From positions 1 to 6,912 of the forward strand of contig DOXU01000081.1 in assembly GCA_003518885.1 (NCBI GenBank): a DNA stretch of 6,912 nt, written 5' to 3'. A program made the translations under genes and the position numbers. The stretch is from Oscillospiraceae bacterium (GTDB taxonomy: Bacteria; Bacillota; Clostridia; Oscillospirales; Ethanoligenentaceae). The notes beneath the pieces were generated by a model. The model was not told the DNA's origin. It ran no database searches and saw nothing but the letters and a program-made list of their open reading frames with translations. Positions 1-5,770 of the stretch are shown here, in pieces (position 1 is the first letter of the stretch; the number at the start of each line of letters is the position of its first letter).

Positions 1-931
1 CACTGGTGATATGATCATATCCAGGGGCAATATCGGTAACCAAAGGCCCAAGGACATAGAAAGGAGCGCCATGGCAAAGGCGTTTTTCCAAGGCAACATT
101 GGCGGCGACTTCGTTCAGACGCATATGGCCGGGTCCTTCAATCATAACCTGAACATGTTGCTCCCAGGCGCGTTTGGTCAATTCGCCAAGGGTAATCAGT
201 TCATGAATCTGACTGGAGTCCGTGGAGTCTGCAATGCAGCCAGGACGGCAGGCGTCGCCAAGGCTTAACGTGACATCATATTGTTTGCAGATGTCCAGCA
301 GATCATCAAAGTGCTCAAAGAAAGGATTTTCAGCATTTTTCAATTTCATCCAAGCATAAAGCAAAGAACCGCCACGAGAAACAATATTTAATTTACGGTT
401 GCCGCGAGCAAAAGTGGCGGCAGTAGAACGGTTGATACCGGCATGAACTGTCATGAAATCTACACCGTCTTTGGCATGTTGTTCAAAAACGCGCAAAAAT
501 TCATCGGCCGAGATGTCTGCTAGATCTTTATCATAAAAACCGACGGCATCATAAACCGGGACAGTTCCAATAGAAGCAGCAGAAATTTCAATCACTCTGC
601 GGCGGAACTCTCCTGTTTTTCCGAAAGAGCTGAGATCCATGATGGCCTCGGCCTTCAGACTGATGGCCTCTTTAACTTTTTCCAGTTCAGTCTCAATGTT
701 ACAGCAATCTCGAGAAACTCCAAGATTTACATTGATTTTGGTTTTCATTCCTTCCCCAATGCCCTCTGGTGAAATAGAGGTATGGTTCTTATTAGCCGGA
801 ATGACAACGTGGCCAGCCGCGATGCGAGAACGCAGTGTTTCCACATCGACCTGTTCTTTTTTGGCGACGGCACGCATTTCATCGGTTACAATACCTTGAA
901 TGGCGGCGTCCATCTGTGTTGTATAAGACAT
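1..931 (-). CDS. thiC: Phosphomethylpyrimidine synthase ThiC (C-terminus beyond the window)
   Basis: ThiC is the radical-SAM enzyme that rearranges 5-aminoimidazole ribotide into HMP-phosphate, the pyrimidine half of thiamine. The first 310 codons are present and open to the left edge. Bacterial ThiC without the N-terminal extension is about 430 residues, so roughly 120 are missing, including the C-terminal cysteine cluster that binds the 4Fe-4S centre. Visible family blocks are NVNLGVSRD (68-75), AIMDLSS (96-102), GTVPVYDA (122-129), MTVHAGI (160-166), [11 protein letters not shown] (185-195), SLGD (223-226), [13 protein letters not shown] (244-256), EGPGH (265-269) and [10 protein letters not shown] (299-308). 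The ATG at 931-929 is preceded by GGAAGGGAG at normal spacing. Residue 271 is Arg (GHMRL), where I recall Pro in the family (GHVPL or GHMPL). The gene lies directly downstream of a TPP riboswitch and attenuator, which independently supports the thiamine assignment. Identity is essentially certain. Confidence 0.97.
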   Translation of the reverse strand, partial: MSYTTQMDAAIQGIVTDEMRAVAKKEQVDVETLRSRIAAGHVVIPANKNHTSISPEGIGEGMKTKINVNLGVSRDCCNIETELEKVKEAISLKAEAIMDLSSFGKTGEFRRRVIEISAASIGTVPVYDAVGFYDKDLADISADEFLRVFEQHAKDGVDFMTVHAGINRSTAATFARGNRKLNIVSRGGSLLYAWMKLKNAENPFFEHFDDLLDICKQYDVTLSLGDACRPGCIADSTDSSQIHELITLGELTKRAWEQHVQVMIEGPGHMRLNEVAANVALEKRLCHGAPFYVLGPLVTDIAPGYDHITS

Positions 932-963
932 ATTTGTACTCCCTTCCATGTTTGCGGGAAAAC

Positions 964-993
964 AAAAAAGCACCTGCTAGGAAACAGGTGCTT
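964..993 (-). terminator. Attenuator (intrinsic terminator) in the thiC leader
   Basis: On the minus strand AAGCACCTG (993-985) and CAGGTGCTT (976-968) form a perfect 9-bp stem with an 8-nt loop, followed directly by a T-run (969-964). It lies between the TPP aptamer and the thiC ribosome binding site. It is therefore a conditional terminator for thiC, not the end of an upstream gene. Its 5' arm and loop (992-979) can alternatively pair with 1026-1013, at the 3' edge of the aptamer. Confidence 0.9.
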
Positions 994-1015
994 AAATCAC
1001 AATTTAGTGAAGAGC

Positions 1016-1099
1016 ATTTGCTTCCCTACGAAAGTTTTAACTAACAGGTTCAAAGGGTCAGGTTTTAGCCTTCTCAACCACGATGGTTCCCCCGCAAAC
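1016..1099 (-). promoter_or_regulatory. TPP (thiamine pyrophosphate) riboswitch aptamer, THI element
   Basis: Read on the minus strand, the THI-box landmarks occur in order. P1 5' arm is GTTTGC (1099-1094), followed by the GGGGG of P2. The P3 hairpin is AACC/GGTT, and TGAGA follows it. Then come the P2 3' arm in ACCCTTTGAACCTG, the P5 hairpin AGTT-AA-AACT and the conserved CGTAGGGAAG. P1 closes with GCAAAT (1021-1016, one G-U pair). P3 is short with no large insertion. The element is 85 nt upstream of the thiC start, in the same orientation, with a terminator in between. By family knowledge TPP binding turns expression off, and the layout here indicates control by premature transcription termination. 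Boundaries are accurate to a few bases. Confidence 0.95.
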
Positions 1100-1156
1100 T
1101 GGACATATGATATTGAGACAATGTGATTCGAAAGATAATTACCTTAAATCCACAAT

Positions 1157-1185
1157 AGGATAGCATAAAATCGAAAGAATGTAAA
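1157..1185 (-). promoter_or_regulatory. Probable sigma-A promoter of the thiC leader
   Basis: On the minus strand TTTACA (1185-1180) and TATCCT (1162-1157) are separated by exactly 17 bp. Transcription would start near 1150, about 50 nt before the TPP aptamer. Five of six bases match the -35 consensus and four of six match the -10. It sits downstream of the nrdJ terminator hairpin, consistent with thiC being its own transcription unit. The call is from consensus matching only. Confidence 0.55.
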
Positions 1186-1236
1186 GGGAGATTCCTTGTA
1201 TAAAGTGGAAAGAAGGATTCATGAAATTAGACAAAT

Positions 1237-1275
1237 AGACAGACGCAATGCGAATTTCCCGCATTGCGTCTGTCT
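1237..1275 (-). terminator. Hairpin terminator downstream of nrdJ
   Basis: A perfect 16-bp inverted repeat (1237-1252 and 1260-1275) with a 7-nt loop lies 24 nt past the nrdJ stop codon. The following minus-strand sequence, ATTTGTCTAATTT, is only moderately T-rich, so termination may be incomplete. On the plus strand the nearest T-run is about ten bases past the stem. No plus-strand gene ends here, so I assign it to nrdJ. Confidence 0.65.
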
Positions 1276-1299
1276 TAATAATGAATGTTTTTTATTGAG

Positions 1300-3546
1300 T
1301 TATCCGCATTTGGAATAACCACAATTCCGGCAGGTCACACAACCGCCTTCATGTTCAATTTTTGCTCCACATTCCGGACAAAATTTGATAGCGGGTGAGT
1401 TATCTGGGGGAGTCCAACGCGGTTGAGTTTTTTGTGCAGTTGCCTTTGACACGGGCGAAGGACCGTCGGCTTGCAGATGTTTTACTTTTTCGATCACACG
1501 GGAAATTGCATCCGGGCAGGATGTCGCATCCATATCGGCGCGCCGGATTGTGGAGGGGCAACGAATTCCTTTTAACTGTTCAATAATGCTATCCACATCT
1601 AGACCAGAGCGTAAGGCAATAGAAACCAATCGGGCAGTTGCTTCACTTTGAGAAGGACAACCGCCGGCACGTCCCGTATTCGTAAAGACTTCACAGATAC
1701 CATTTTCATCATAATTGACAGTAATATAAAGATTGCCGCAGCCGATACGGACGCGCTCTGTAAAACCGGTGGTTACATTCGGGCGGGGGCGCGGACGCGG
1801 TTGACTAATTGCAGATTCCGAGGCCGGTTTCTTTTCGTTAACCTTCCCAATGTTTAGAACTTGTCCGTCACGGCTGCCATCACGATAGATGGTGACACCT
1901 TTGCAACCCATTTTGTAAGCAAGTAGATAAACTTTCCGGACGTCTGCCATGGTGGCGTCGTGGGAGAAATTTACGGTTTTGGAGACAGCATTGTCCGTGT
2001 GGCGTTGGAAAGCTGCTTGCATCTTGATATGATATTCTGGGGAAATATCATGAGCACAAACAAATACACGACGGATCTCTGCTGGGATCTCTTTGATATG
2101 TGCTAGACTGCCTTCTTTTGCAATTTTGCGCATAAGAGCCTCACTGTATAGCCCTTTCTCTTCCAATAATTCTTTTAGAATTGGGTTGGTTTCCACCATT
2201 TCTGTTCCATCCATAACATTGCGGATGTAGACGTAGGCAAAAACAGGTTCCACCCCGCTAGAACTGCCGGCGATAATAGAGAGAGTACCAGTTGGCGCAA
2301 TGGTTGTAATCGTGGCATTACGCATAGGCTTTCCATCTTTTAGGGTACTTTCATTAAAAATGGGGAAGGTTCCGCGTTCTTCAGCAAGCAAGGCACTCGC
2401 TTCCTTGCCGGTATCCGTGACAAACCCCATTATTTTTTCTCCGAGTGCAACAGCTTCGTCCGAGCTATAGGAAATACCAAGTAGCAGAAGCATATCTGCC
2501 CACCCCATTACACCTAACCCGATTTTGCGGCTTTGTTTTGTAGTGTGATCGATGGCTTCTAGGGGATAACGATTTGCATCGATAACATTGTCAAGAAAGT
2601 GAACGGCGTCTTTTACCACGTTGGACAGCTTGTCCCAGTCCACCGTATAGTGCCCATTCTCTTTTCGCAACATCCGCCCAAGATTGATGGAACCCAAATT
2701 GCAGGATTCATAAGGAAGTAATGGTTGTTCACCGCAAGGGTTGGTGGCTTCGATTTCACCAACTGTAGGCACAACATTATCACGATTTAGTCTATCTAAA
2801 AAGATGATGCCAGGTTCGCCGTTGCGCCAGGCGGCCTCTACAATCTTTTCAAAAATTTTTCGAGCGGAAAGACTGCCGGTGGCTTTTTTGGTGCTGGGGT
2901 CAATTAATTCATAATTTTCATCGCGTTCTACGGCACCCATAAATGCTTCCGTAATACCAACCGAGATATTGAAGTTATTAATATCGTTATTGTCTTTTTT
3001 GCAATCAATAAATTCCAGAATATCGGGGTGGTCAATGCGTAGAAGGCCCATGTTGGCCCCTCTACGGGTTCCCCCTTGCTTGACGGCCTCTGTTGCCATA
3101 TTGAAGACACGCATAAAACTAACAGGGCCTGATGCGACACCACCGGTGGAATTAACGGTACTGCCTTTTGGGCGCAAGCGTGAAAAGGAAAACCCAGTGC
3201 CTCCGCCGGATTTATGAATAAGCGCCGCTTGTTTAATGGCCTCAAAAATATCTTCCATGCTATCCTTTACGGGCAAGACGAAGCAAGCTGAAAGTTGTCC
3301 CAAAGGTCTGCCAGCATTCATAAGAGTGGGGGAGTTGGGCAGAAACTCCAGATTTGTCATACGTTCAAAAAAACGTTGAGAGAGTTTTGAAATGTCCGCT
3401 TTGGGGTTGTGTGAACGGTCAGAAGCCGCAATGGCGTCGGCTACTCGGTGGAAGAGAGCCTCGATTGTTTCGGTTGGAGTACCATTCTCATCGCGCATAA
3501 GATATCGTTTTTCTAAAACCGTTTGCGCGTTTTGGGTGATTTCCAT
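1300..3546 (-). CDS. nrdJ: Adenosylcobalamin-dependent ribonucleoside reductase (class II RNR)
   Basis: NrdJ makes deoxyribonucleotides using a radical generated from adenosylcobalamin, so it needs neither oxygen nor an activase. The 748-residue product has the RNR barrel. N269-P-C271-G-E273 is the finger loop with the thiyl-radical cysteine and its Asn/Glu partners. C88 (LSACFV) and C282 (ESCNLGS) are the likely redox pair. GGGTGFSFSRLRPKG (114-128), PTGTLSIIAGSSSG (418-431) and TIYRDGSRD (552-560) are typical class II segments. A Pro-Arg-rich linker (583-589) leads to a TSCPD domain with the motif itself at 675-679. The C-terminus is a zinc ribbon with cysteines at 723, 726, 736, 739, 742 and 747, the last of which may shuttle electrons to the active site. 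No N-terminal ATP-cone is evident. The ATG at 3546 is chosen because AAAGGAG lies 8 nt upstream. The frame stays open to a TTG at 3627, but that codon lies inside the upstream inverted repeat. Confidence 0.96.
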   Translation of the reverse strand: MEITQNAQTVLEKRYLMRDENGTPTETIEALFHRVADAIAASDRSHNPKADISKLSQRFFERMTNLEFLPNSPTLMNAGRPLGQLSACFVLPVKDSMEDIFEAIKQAALIHKSGGGTGFSFSRLRPKGSTVNSTGGVASGPVSFMRVFNMATEAVKQGGTRRGANMGLLRIDHPDILEFIDCKKDNNDINNFNISVGITEAFMGAVERDENYELIDPSTKKATGSLSARKIFEKIVEAAWRNGEPGIIFLDRLNRDNVVPTVGEIEATNPCGEQPLLPYESCNLGSINLGRMLRKENGHYTVDWDKLSNVVKDAVHFLDNVIDANRYPLEAIDHTTKQSRKIGLGVMGWADMLLLLGISYSSDEAVALGEKIMGFVTDTGKEASALLAEERGTFPIFNESTLKDGKPMRNATITTIAPTGTLSIIAGSSSGVEPVFAYVYIRNVMDGTEMVETNPILKELLEEKGLYSEALMRKIAKEGSLAHIKEIPAEIRRVFVCAHDISPEYHIKMQAAFQRHTDNAVSKTVNFSHDATMADVRKVYLLAYKMGCKGVTIYRDGSRDGQVLNIGKVNEKKPASESAISQPRPRPRPNVTTGFTERVRIGCGNLYITVNYDENGICEVFTNTGRAGGCPSQSEATARLVSIALRSGLDVDSIIEQLKGIRCPSTIRRADMDATSCPDAISRVIEKVKHLQADGPSPVSKATAQKTQPRWTPPDNSPAIKFCPECGAKIEHEGGCVTCRNCGYSKCG

Positions 3547-3554
3547 GCTGGATT

Positions 3555-3561
3555 CTCCTTT
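3555..3561 (-). promoter_or_regulatory. Ribosome binding site that fixes the nrdJ start
   Basis: AAAGGAG on the minus strand ends 8 nt before the ATG at 3546-3544. The alternative in-frame start, TTG at 3627-3625, has only a run of C/A/T upstream on its own strand and no Shine-Dalgarno sequence. The shorter 748-residue protein is therefore preferred. Confidence 0.85.
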
Positions 3562-3618
3562 TATTTTTACATCGGTAAGCCGCCTTTTATGGCGCTTGTT
3601 TTTTATAAAGCCTACAAT

Positions 3619-3673
3619 CTCCCCCAATATATGTGAAAATAATTGAAAGCATTTTACACAGTATATGGGGGAG
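3619..3673. repeat. Long inverted repeat at the nrdJ promoter, candidate NrdR operator pair
   Basis: Arms 3619-3640 and 3651-3673 are near-perfect reverse complements around a 10-nt centre. Each arm reads CTCCCCCA, then an AT-rich core (ATATA or TATAC), then TGTG and an A-rich end. The distal arm (3671-3656, CCCCCATATACTGTGT) matches 12 of 16 positions of the NrdR-box consensus as I remember it (acaCwAtATaTwGwgt). The other (3637-3622) matches well over only half. Centres are about 34 bp apart, slightly more than the roughly 31 bp usual for paired NrdR boxes. Position just downstream of the predicted start site fits a repressor site. If transcribed, it could instead fold as an RNA stem-loop at the 5' end of the nrdJ message. 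Confidence 0.6.
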
Positions 3674-3683
3674 CCGCTTTAAA

Positions 3684-3711
3684 AGCATACCACATATTGA
3701 GATAATGTCAA
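3684..3711 (-). promoter_or_regulatory. Probable sigma-A promoter of nrdJ
   Basis: On the minus strand a perfect TTGACA (3711-3706) and TATGCT (3689-3684) are separated by 16 bp. The predicted start is near 3677, giving a leader of about 130 nt to the ATG at 3546. The candidate NrdR operators begin within the first ten transcribed bases. Called by consensus match only. Confidence 0.6.
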
Positions 3712-3894
3712 TAAATAATATGAATTAAAAAGCACTAATTGTGGGAAGATATGATAAATGGGTGTTGCGTTCATTTTTGAGATGTGCAAGTGTTAACTAG
3801 TCAGTCTATATTGTAAGACAAAATGAGCTATATTTAAACGTTTTTCTGATTTCATAGAGAAAAATTTCTTTTTATATAATAAAAAATATGAAAT
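3712..3894. other. AT-rich intergenic gap with no gene seen
   Basis: This stretch separates the GDT1-family gene from the nrdJ promoter. I see no convincing ORF, RNA gene or GC-rich terminator in it. Immediately after the GDT1-family stop there is a weak AT-only hairpin (3887-3894 with 3849-3856, 8 bp) lacking a T-tract on the minus strand. Where that transcript ends is therefore unclear. Confidence 0.5.
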
Positions 3895-4671
3895 TTATTT
3901 TCGTATAGTTTTCATGCTGTCTTTGCTACTATGGGTGATTTTTCTCGTCTTTTGAAAAGAGAAAGGTTGATGTTTCGGGTTCGCAGATTTATGAAACAGA
4001 AGGAGGCCGGCAAATAGGGAAAACACACCGGCAATAGTGACGATGATCCCAGCGCCCCACACGGAATAATGCAGAAATCCGACGAAACATTCGTAGATGC
4101 CCGAAAGACCAAATAAAACGAAAATGATGGCGGAGATTCCTTTGCATAATCGGTCGGGCAGCTTTCCGTGAAGGAGGTGGCCGGCAATGACGCCCAGACT
4201 ATCTGCCAAAAGCATACCGATTGCACCTCCTAACCATACTAAGAGCGGTGTAGCAGGAAACCGTGCGGCCAATGCGATGGTGGCCAACTGGGTTTTATCT
4301 CCCATTTCGGAGAAGAAAAAAGCGAGTGCTACCGTTGCTACATCACCAAAACGGCCGTGTTTGGGTTCCATTTTTTCTTCACGCTCCGGACGTAAAGAGA
4401 GCAAGCCGAATAGGATGAAGAGTGAAGAGGAAATTAGATGGACGGTATTTTTCCAGCCAGGTACGCTGGCAAAGAGAGTGCCAATGGCAACAGCAAGCCC
4501 TTGATTAGCAAGGGATGCAATCAACACCCCCGTCAATACTTTAACAAGACGCATGCGAGTGGCAAAGGCAATGGTAAGTAGCTGACTTTTATCTCCCAAT
4601 TCATTTATAGTGATAAGAGCGATTGCGGTGAAGAATGGGAGTAGATAGGACCATGTTGTTTGTAAGAGCAT
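3895..4671 (-). CDS. UPF0016/GDT1 (TMEM165) family membrane cation transporter, probable Mn2+ exporter
   Basis: The 258-residue protein is an integral membrane protein with the two hallmark repeats of this family: ELGDKS (24-29) and EMGDKT (122-127), each inside a hydrophobic helix. Bacterial and cyanobacterial members (MneA, Mnx) export Mn2+, while eukaryotic TMEM165/Gdt1 moves Mn2+/Ca2+ in the Golgi. The E-x-G-D-K-[TS] acidic residues line the ion path. Hydrophobic segments fall near 8-24, 45-66, 76-93, 111-135, 144-166, 176-197 and 203-227. The basic stretch 94-108 links the two halves. The usual family core has six helices and about 200 residues, so the seventh segment and the basic tail 228-258 are an extension. 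GGAGG lies 7 nt before the ATG at 4671. I could not recognise a yybP-ykoY Mn2+ riboswitch upstream. Family is sure; substrate is inferred. Confidence 0.9.
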   Translation of the reverse strand: MLLQTTWSYLLPFFTAIALITINELGDKSQLLTIAFATRMRLVKVLTGVLIASLANQGLAVAIGTLFASVPGWKNTVHLISSSLFILFGLLSLRPEREEKMEPKHGRFGDVATVALAFFFSEMGDKTQLATIALAARFPATPLLVWLGGAIGMLLADSLGVIAGHLLHGKLPDRLCKGISAIIFVLFGLSGIYECFVGFLHYSVWGAGIIVTIAGVFSLFAGLLLFHKSANPKHQPFSFQKTRKITHSSKDSMKTIRK

Positions 4672-4804
4672 GTGCTTTCCTCCGATAATCCTGCGGATTT
4701 CTTTCTATATGTATGATGGATCTCGGAAAAAAAGAAGCAGTTGAATGAATAGCAATTTGAAAGGGAAAACCTCGCTCTTATTCAAAAGGTTAATTGGAAT
4801 CCTA
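4672..4804. other. Divergent intergenic region between the GDT1-family gene and rpsU
   Basis: It must hold the minus-strand promoter of the GDT1-family gene, but I see no clear -35/-10 pair for it. A 5-bp hairpin (4687-4691 with 4695-4699) lies just upstream of that gene's GGAGG. Nothing else is recognisable. Confidence 0.4.
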
Positions 4805-4833
4805 TTGACAGCGTGGGGTCGGCGCGTTATAAT
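4805..4833 (+). promoter_or_regulatory. Consensus sigma-A promoter of rpsU
   Basis: TTGACA (4805-4810) and TATAAT (4828-4833) are both perfect and are separated by 17 bp, the ideal spacing. The start is expected near 4840. Such a full-consensus promoter fits high, constitutive expression of a ribosomal protein. Confidence 0.9.
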
Positions 4834-4839
4834 AAGCAT

Positions 4840-4963
4840 TACTAACGGTGGGGTTCCTATATTTCCCACGCATGTCATCGCTTCAGGCGGCGGGGCATGG
4901 ACTATTTTGAGCCTGTACCAATATGGTGAAAATCCGTTCGTTTAGACGGAGGGAGGGAATAAA
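4840..4963 (+). promoter_or_regulatory. Long rpsU 5' leader with several possible small hairpins
   Basis: About 124 nt separate the predicted transcription start from the rpsU ATG, which is long for a 58-residue ORF. Visible stems are GTGGG/CCCAC (4848-4852 with 4865-4869), ACCA/TGGT (4917-4920 with 4924-4927) and TCCGTT/GACGGA (4933-4938 with 4945-4950). The last overlaps the first GGAGG of a doubled Shine-Dalgarno GGAGGGAGGG (4948-4957). This could be an autoregulatory ribosomal-protein leader, but it matches no leader class I recognise. Each stem is short enough to arise by chance. Confidence 0.35.
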
Positions 4964-5140
4964 ATGGCTGAAATTCGTATCAAGGATAATGAATCACTGG
5001 ATAGTGCACTGCGCCGTTTCAAAAAGCAGTGTGCACGCTCCGGCGTTCTTGCGGAAGTGCGTAAACGGGAACACTACGAGAAACCCTCTGTCAAACGCAA
5101 GAAAAAATCTGAAGCGGCTCGCAAACGCAAGCATCGCTAA
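4964..5140 (+). CDS. rpsU: Small ribosomal subunit protein bS21
   Basis: This 58-residue basic protein is S21 of the 30S subunit, which sits near the 3' end of 16S rRNA and assists initiation. The sequence opens [20 protein letters not shown], then carries [21 protein letters not shown], which is the standard S21 pattern, and ends in a Lys/Arg-rich tail (44-58). Length is normal for the family. The ATG follows the doubled GGAGGGAGGG site. The gene has its own consensus promoter and its own terminator, so it appears monocistronic. Bacillota often carry rpsU beside yqeY, which is not the case here. No oddity in the coding sequence. Confidence 0.97.
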   Translation: MAEIRIKDNESLDSALRRFKKQCARSGVLAEVRKREHYEKPSVKRKKKSEAARKRKHR

Positions 5141-5159
5141 GAATCGTTCATGAATTGTT

Positions 5160-5186
5160 AAAAAGCGGGCTGCGTGCCCGCTTTTT
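5160..5186 (+). terminator. Intrinsic terminator of rpsU
   Basis: AGCGGGC (5164-5170) and GCCCGCT (5176-5182) form a 7-bp GC-rich stem with a 5-nt loop. Four flanking A-T pairs extend it, and the T-run is 5182-5186. It lies 20 nt after the rpsU stop and before the yqeG start. Confidence 0.92.
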
Positions 5187-5248
5187 CGCATATTGTTTTC
5201 TTTTTGTACAATTACACGCAGTATGATTGTGCAGTTGAAATTTTGAGA

Positions 5249-5770
5249 ATGGGTGAGATCGTGGTTCTAGTACCAGATAAGTTATTTCTTCAGATTACCT
5301 CGATTACGGCAGAATTGCTGGCGCGGGAAAATGTCCAAGGTCTGGTGCTGGATATTGATTATACGTTGGCCGATAAACATACGCCATTGCCTGACAGCGC
5401 AGTGAAAGAATTCGTCGAGAATATGAAACAAGCGCAGATCCGTTTGTTTATTCTTTCTAATAATAATCACAATCGAGTCTCACGCTTTGCAAAGGCATTG
5501 GATTTGCCCTATCGTTCTAATGGACTGAAGCCGCTTCCGAATGCTTTTTCTTATGCAGTAGATCTGATGAAGTTAGACAAAAAAGAAGTGGTTGCTGTCG
5601 GAGATCAGGTCTACACGGATGTCTGGGGAGCACATCTTGCTGGCTTACGTGCCTGGATGGTGGCGCCATATGGCGGCGGTGGCCGGTCTTTTTTCTATCG
5701 CTTTCGTCGATTGTTAGAAAAACCATTTATTCACTCTTGCAAACCTGAAGATGAGCAGGTGAGCAAATGA
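5249..5770 (+). CDS. yqeG: YqeG family HAD-type phosphatase
   Basis: The 173-residue protein is a subfamily IIIA HAD phosphatase, close in length to Bacillus YqeG. Motif I is D35-I-D37-Y-T-L with the nucleophile and acid Asp. Motif II is S70 in LSNNN. Motif III is K94 in GLKP. Motif IV is GDQVYTD (118-124), with D119 and D124 as metal ligands. The physiological substrate is not settled in the literature I know; PGP-type activity is known in eukaryotic relatives. Motif I has Tyr where DxDNTL is common. The frame is open upstream to 5174, but that stretch overlaps the rpsU terminator, so ATG 5249 is chosen, although its Shine-Dalgarno is poor (TTGAGA). A TATGAT at 5222-5227 is a possible -10 with no good -35. 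The stop overlaps the next gene's start by ATGA, indicating translational coupling. Confidence 0.93.
   Translation: MGEIVVLVPDKLFLQITSITAELLARENVQGLVLDIDYTLADKHTPLPDSAVKEFVENMKQAQIRLFILSNNNHNRVSRFAKALDLPYRSNGLKPLPNAFSYAVDLMKLDKKEVVAVGDQVYTDVWGAHLAGLRAWMVAPYGGGGRSFFYRFRRLLEKPFIHSCKPEDEQVSK

Noticed and set aside
639..1126. Plus-strand ORFs of 69-114 codons over the thiC start and its leader
   Set aside because: They are antisense to thiC and the TPP riboswitch, lack ribosome binding sites and show no recognisable protein pattern.
2928..3245. Minus-strand 105-codon ORF within nrdJ
   Set aside because: It lies in another frame fully inside the well-conserved nrdJ coding sequence, so it is a shadow frame.
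3849..3894. Possible terminator after the GDT1-family gene
   Set aside because: The 8-bp stem is entirely A/T apart from one pair and has no T-tract on the minus strand, so it is not a credible intrinsic terminator.
4187..4504. Plus-strand 105-codon ORF
   Set aside because: Antisense to the GDT1-family gene, with no family resemblance and no promoter or ribosome binding site.
4923..5153. Plus-strand 76-codon ORF overlapping rpsU
   Set aside because: Shifted frame over rpsU; the rpsU frame gives an unmistakable S21 protein with a proper ribosome binding site.
5174..5248. N-terminal extension of YqeG from an upstream GTG
   Set aside because: The extension would start inside the rpsU terminator and adds residues not found in YqeG proteins.
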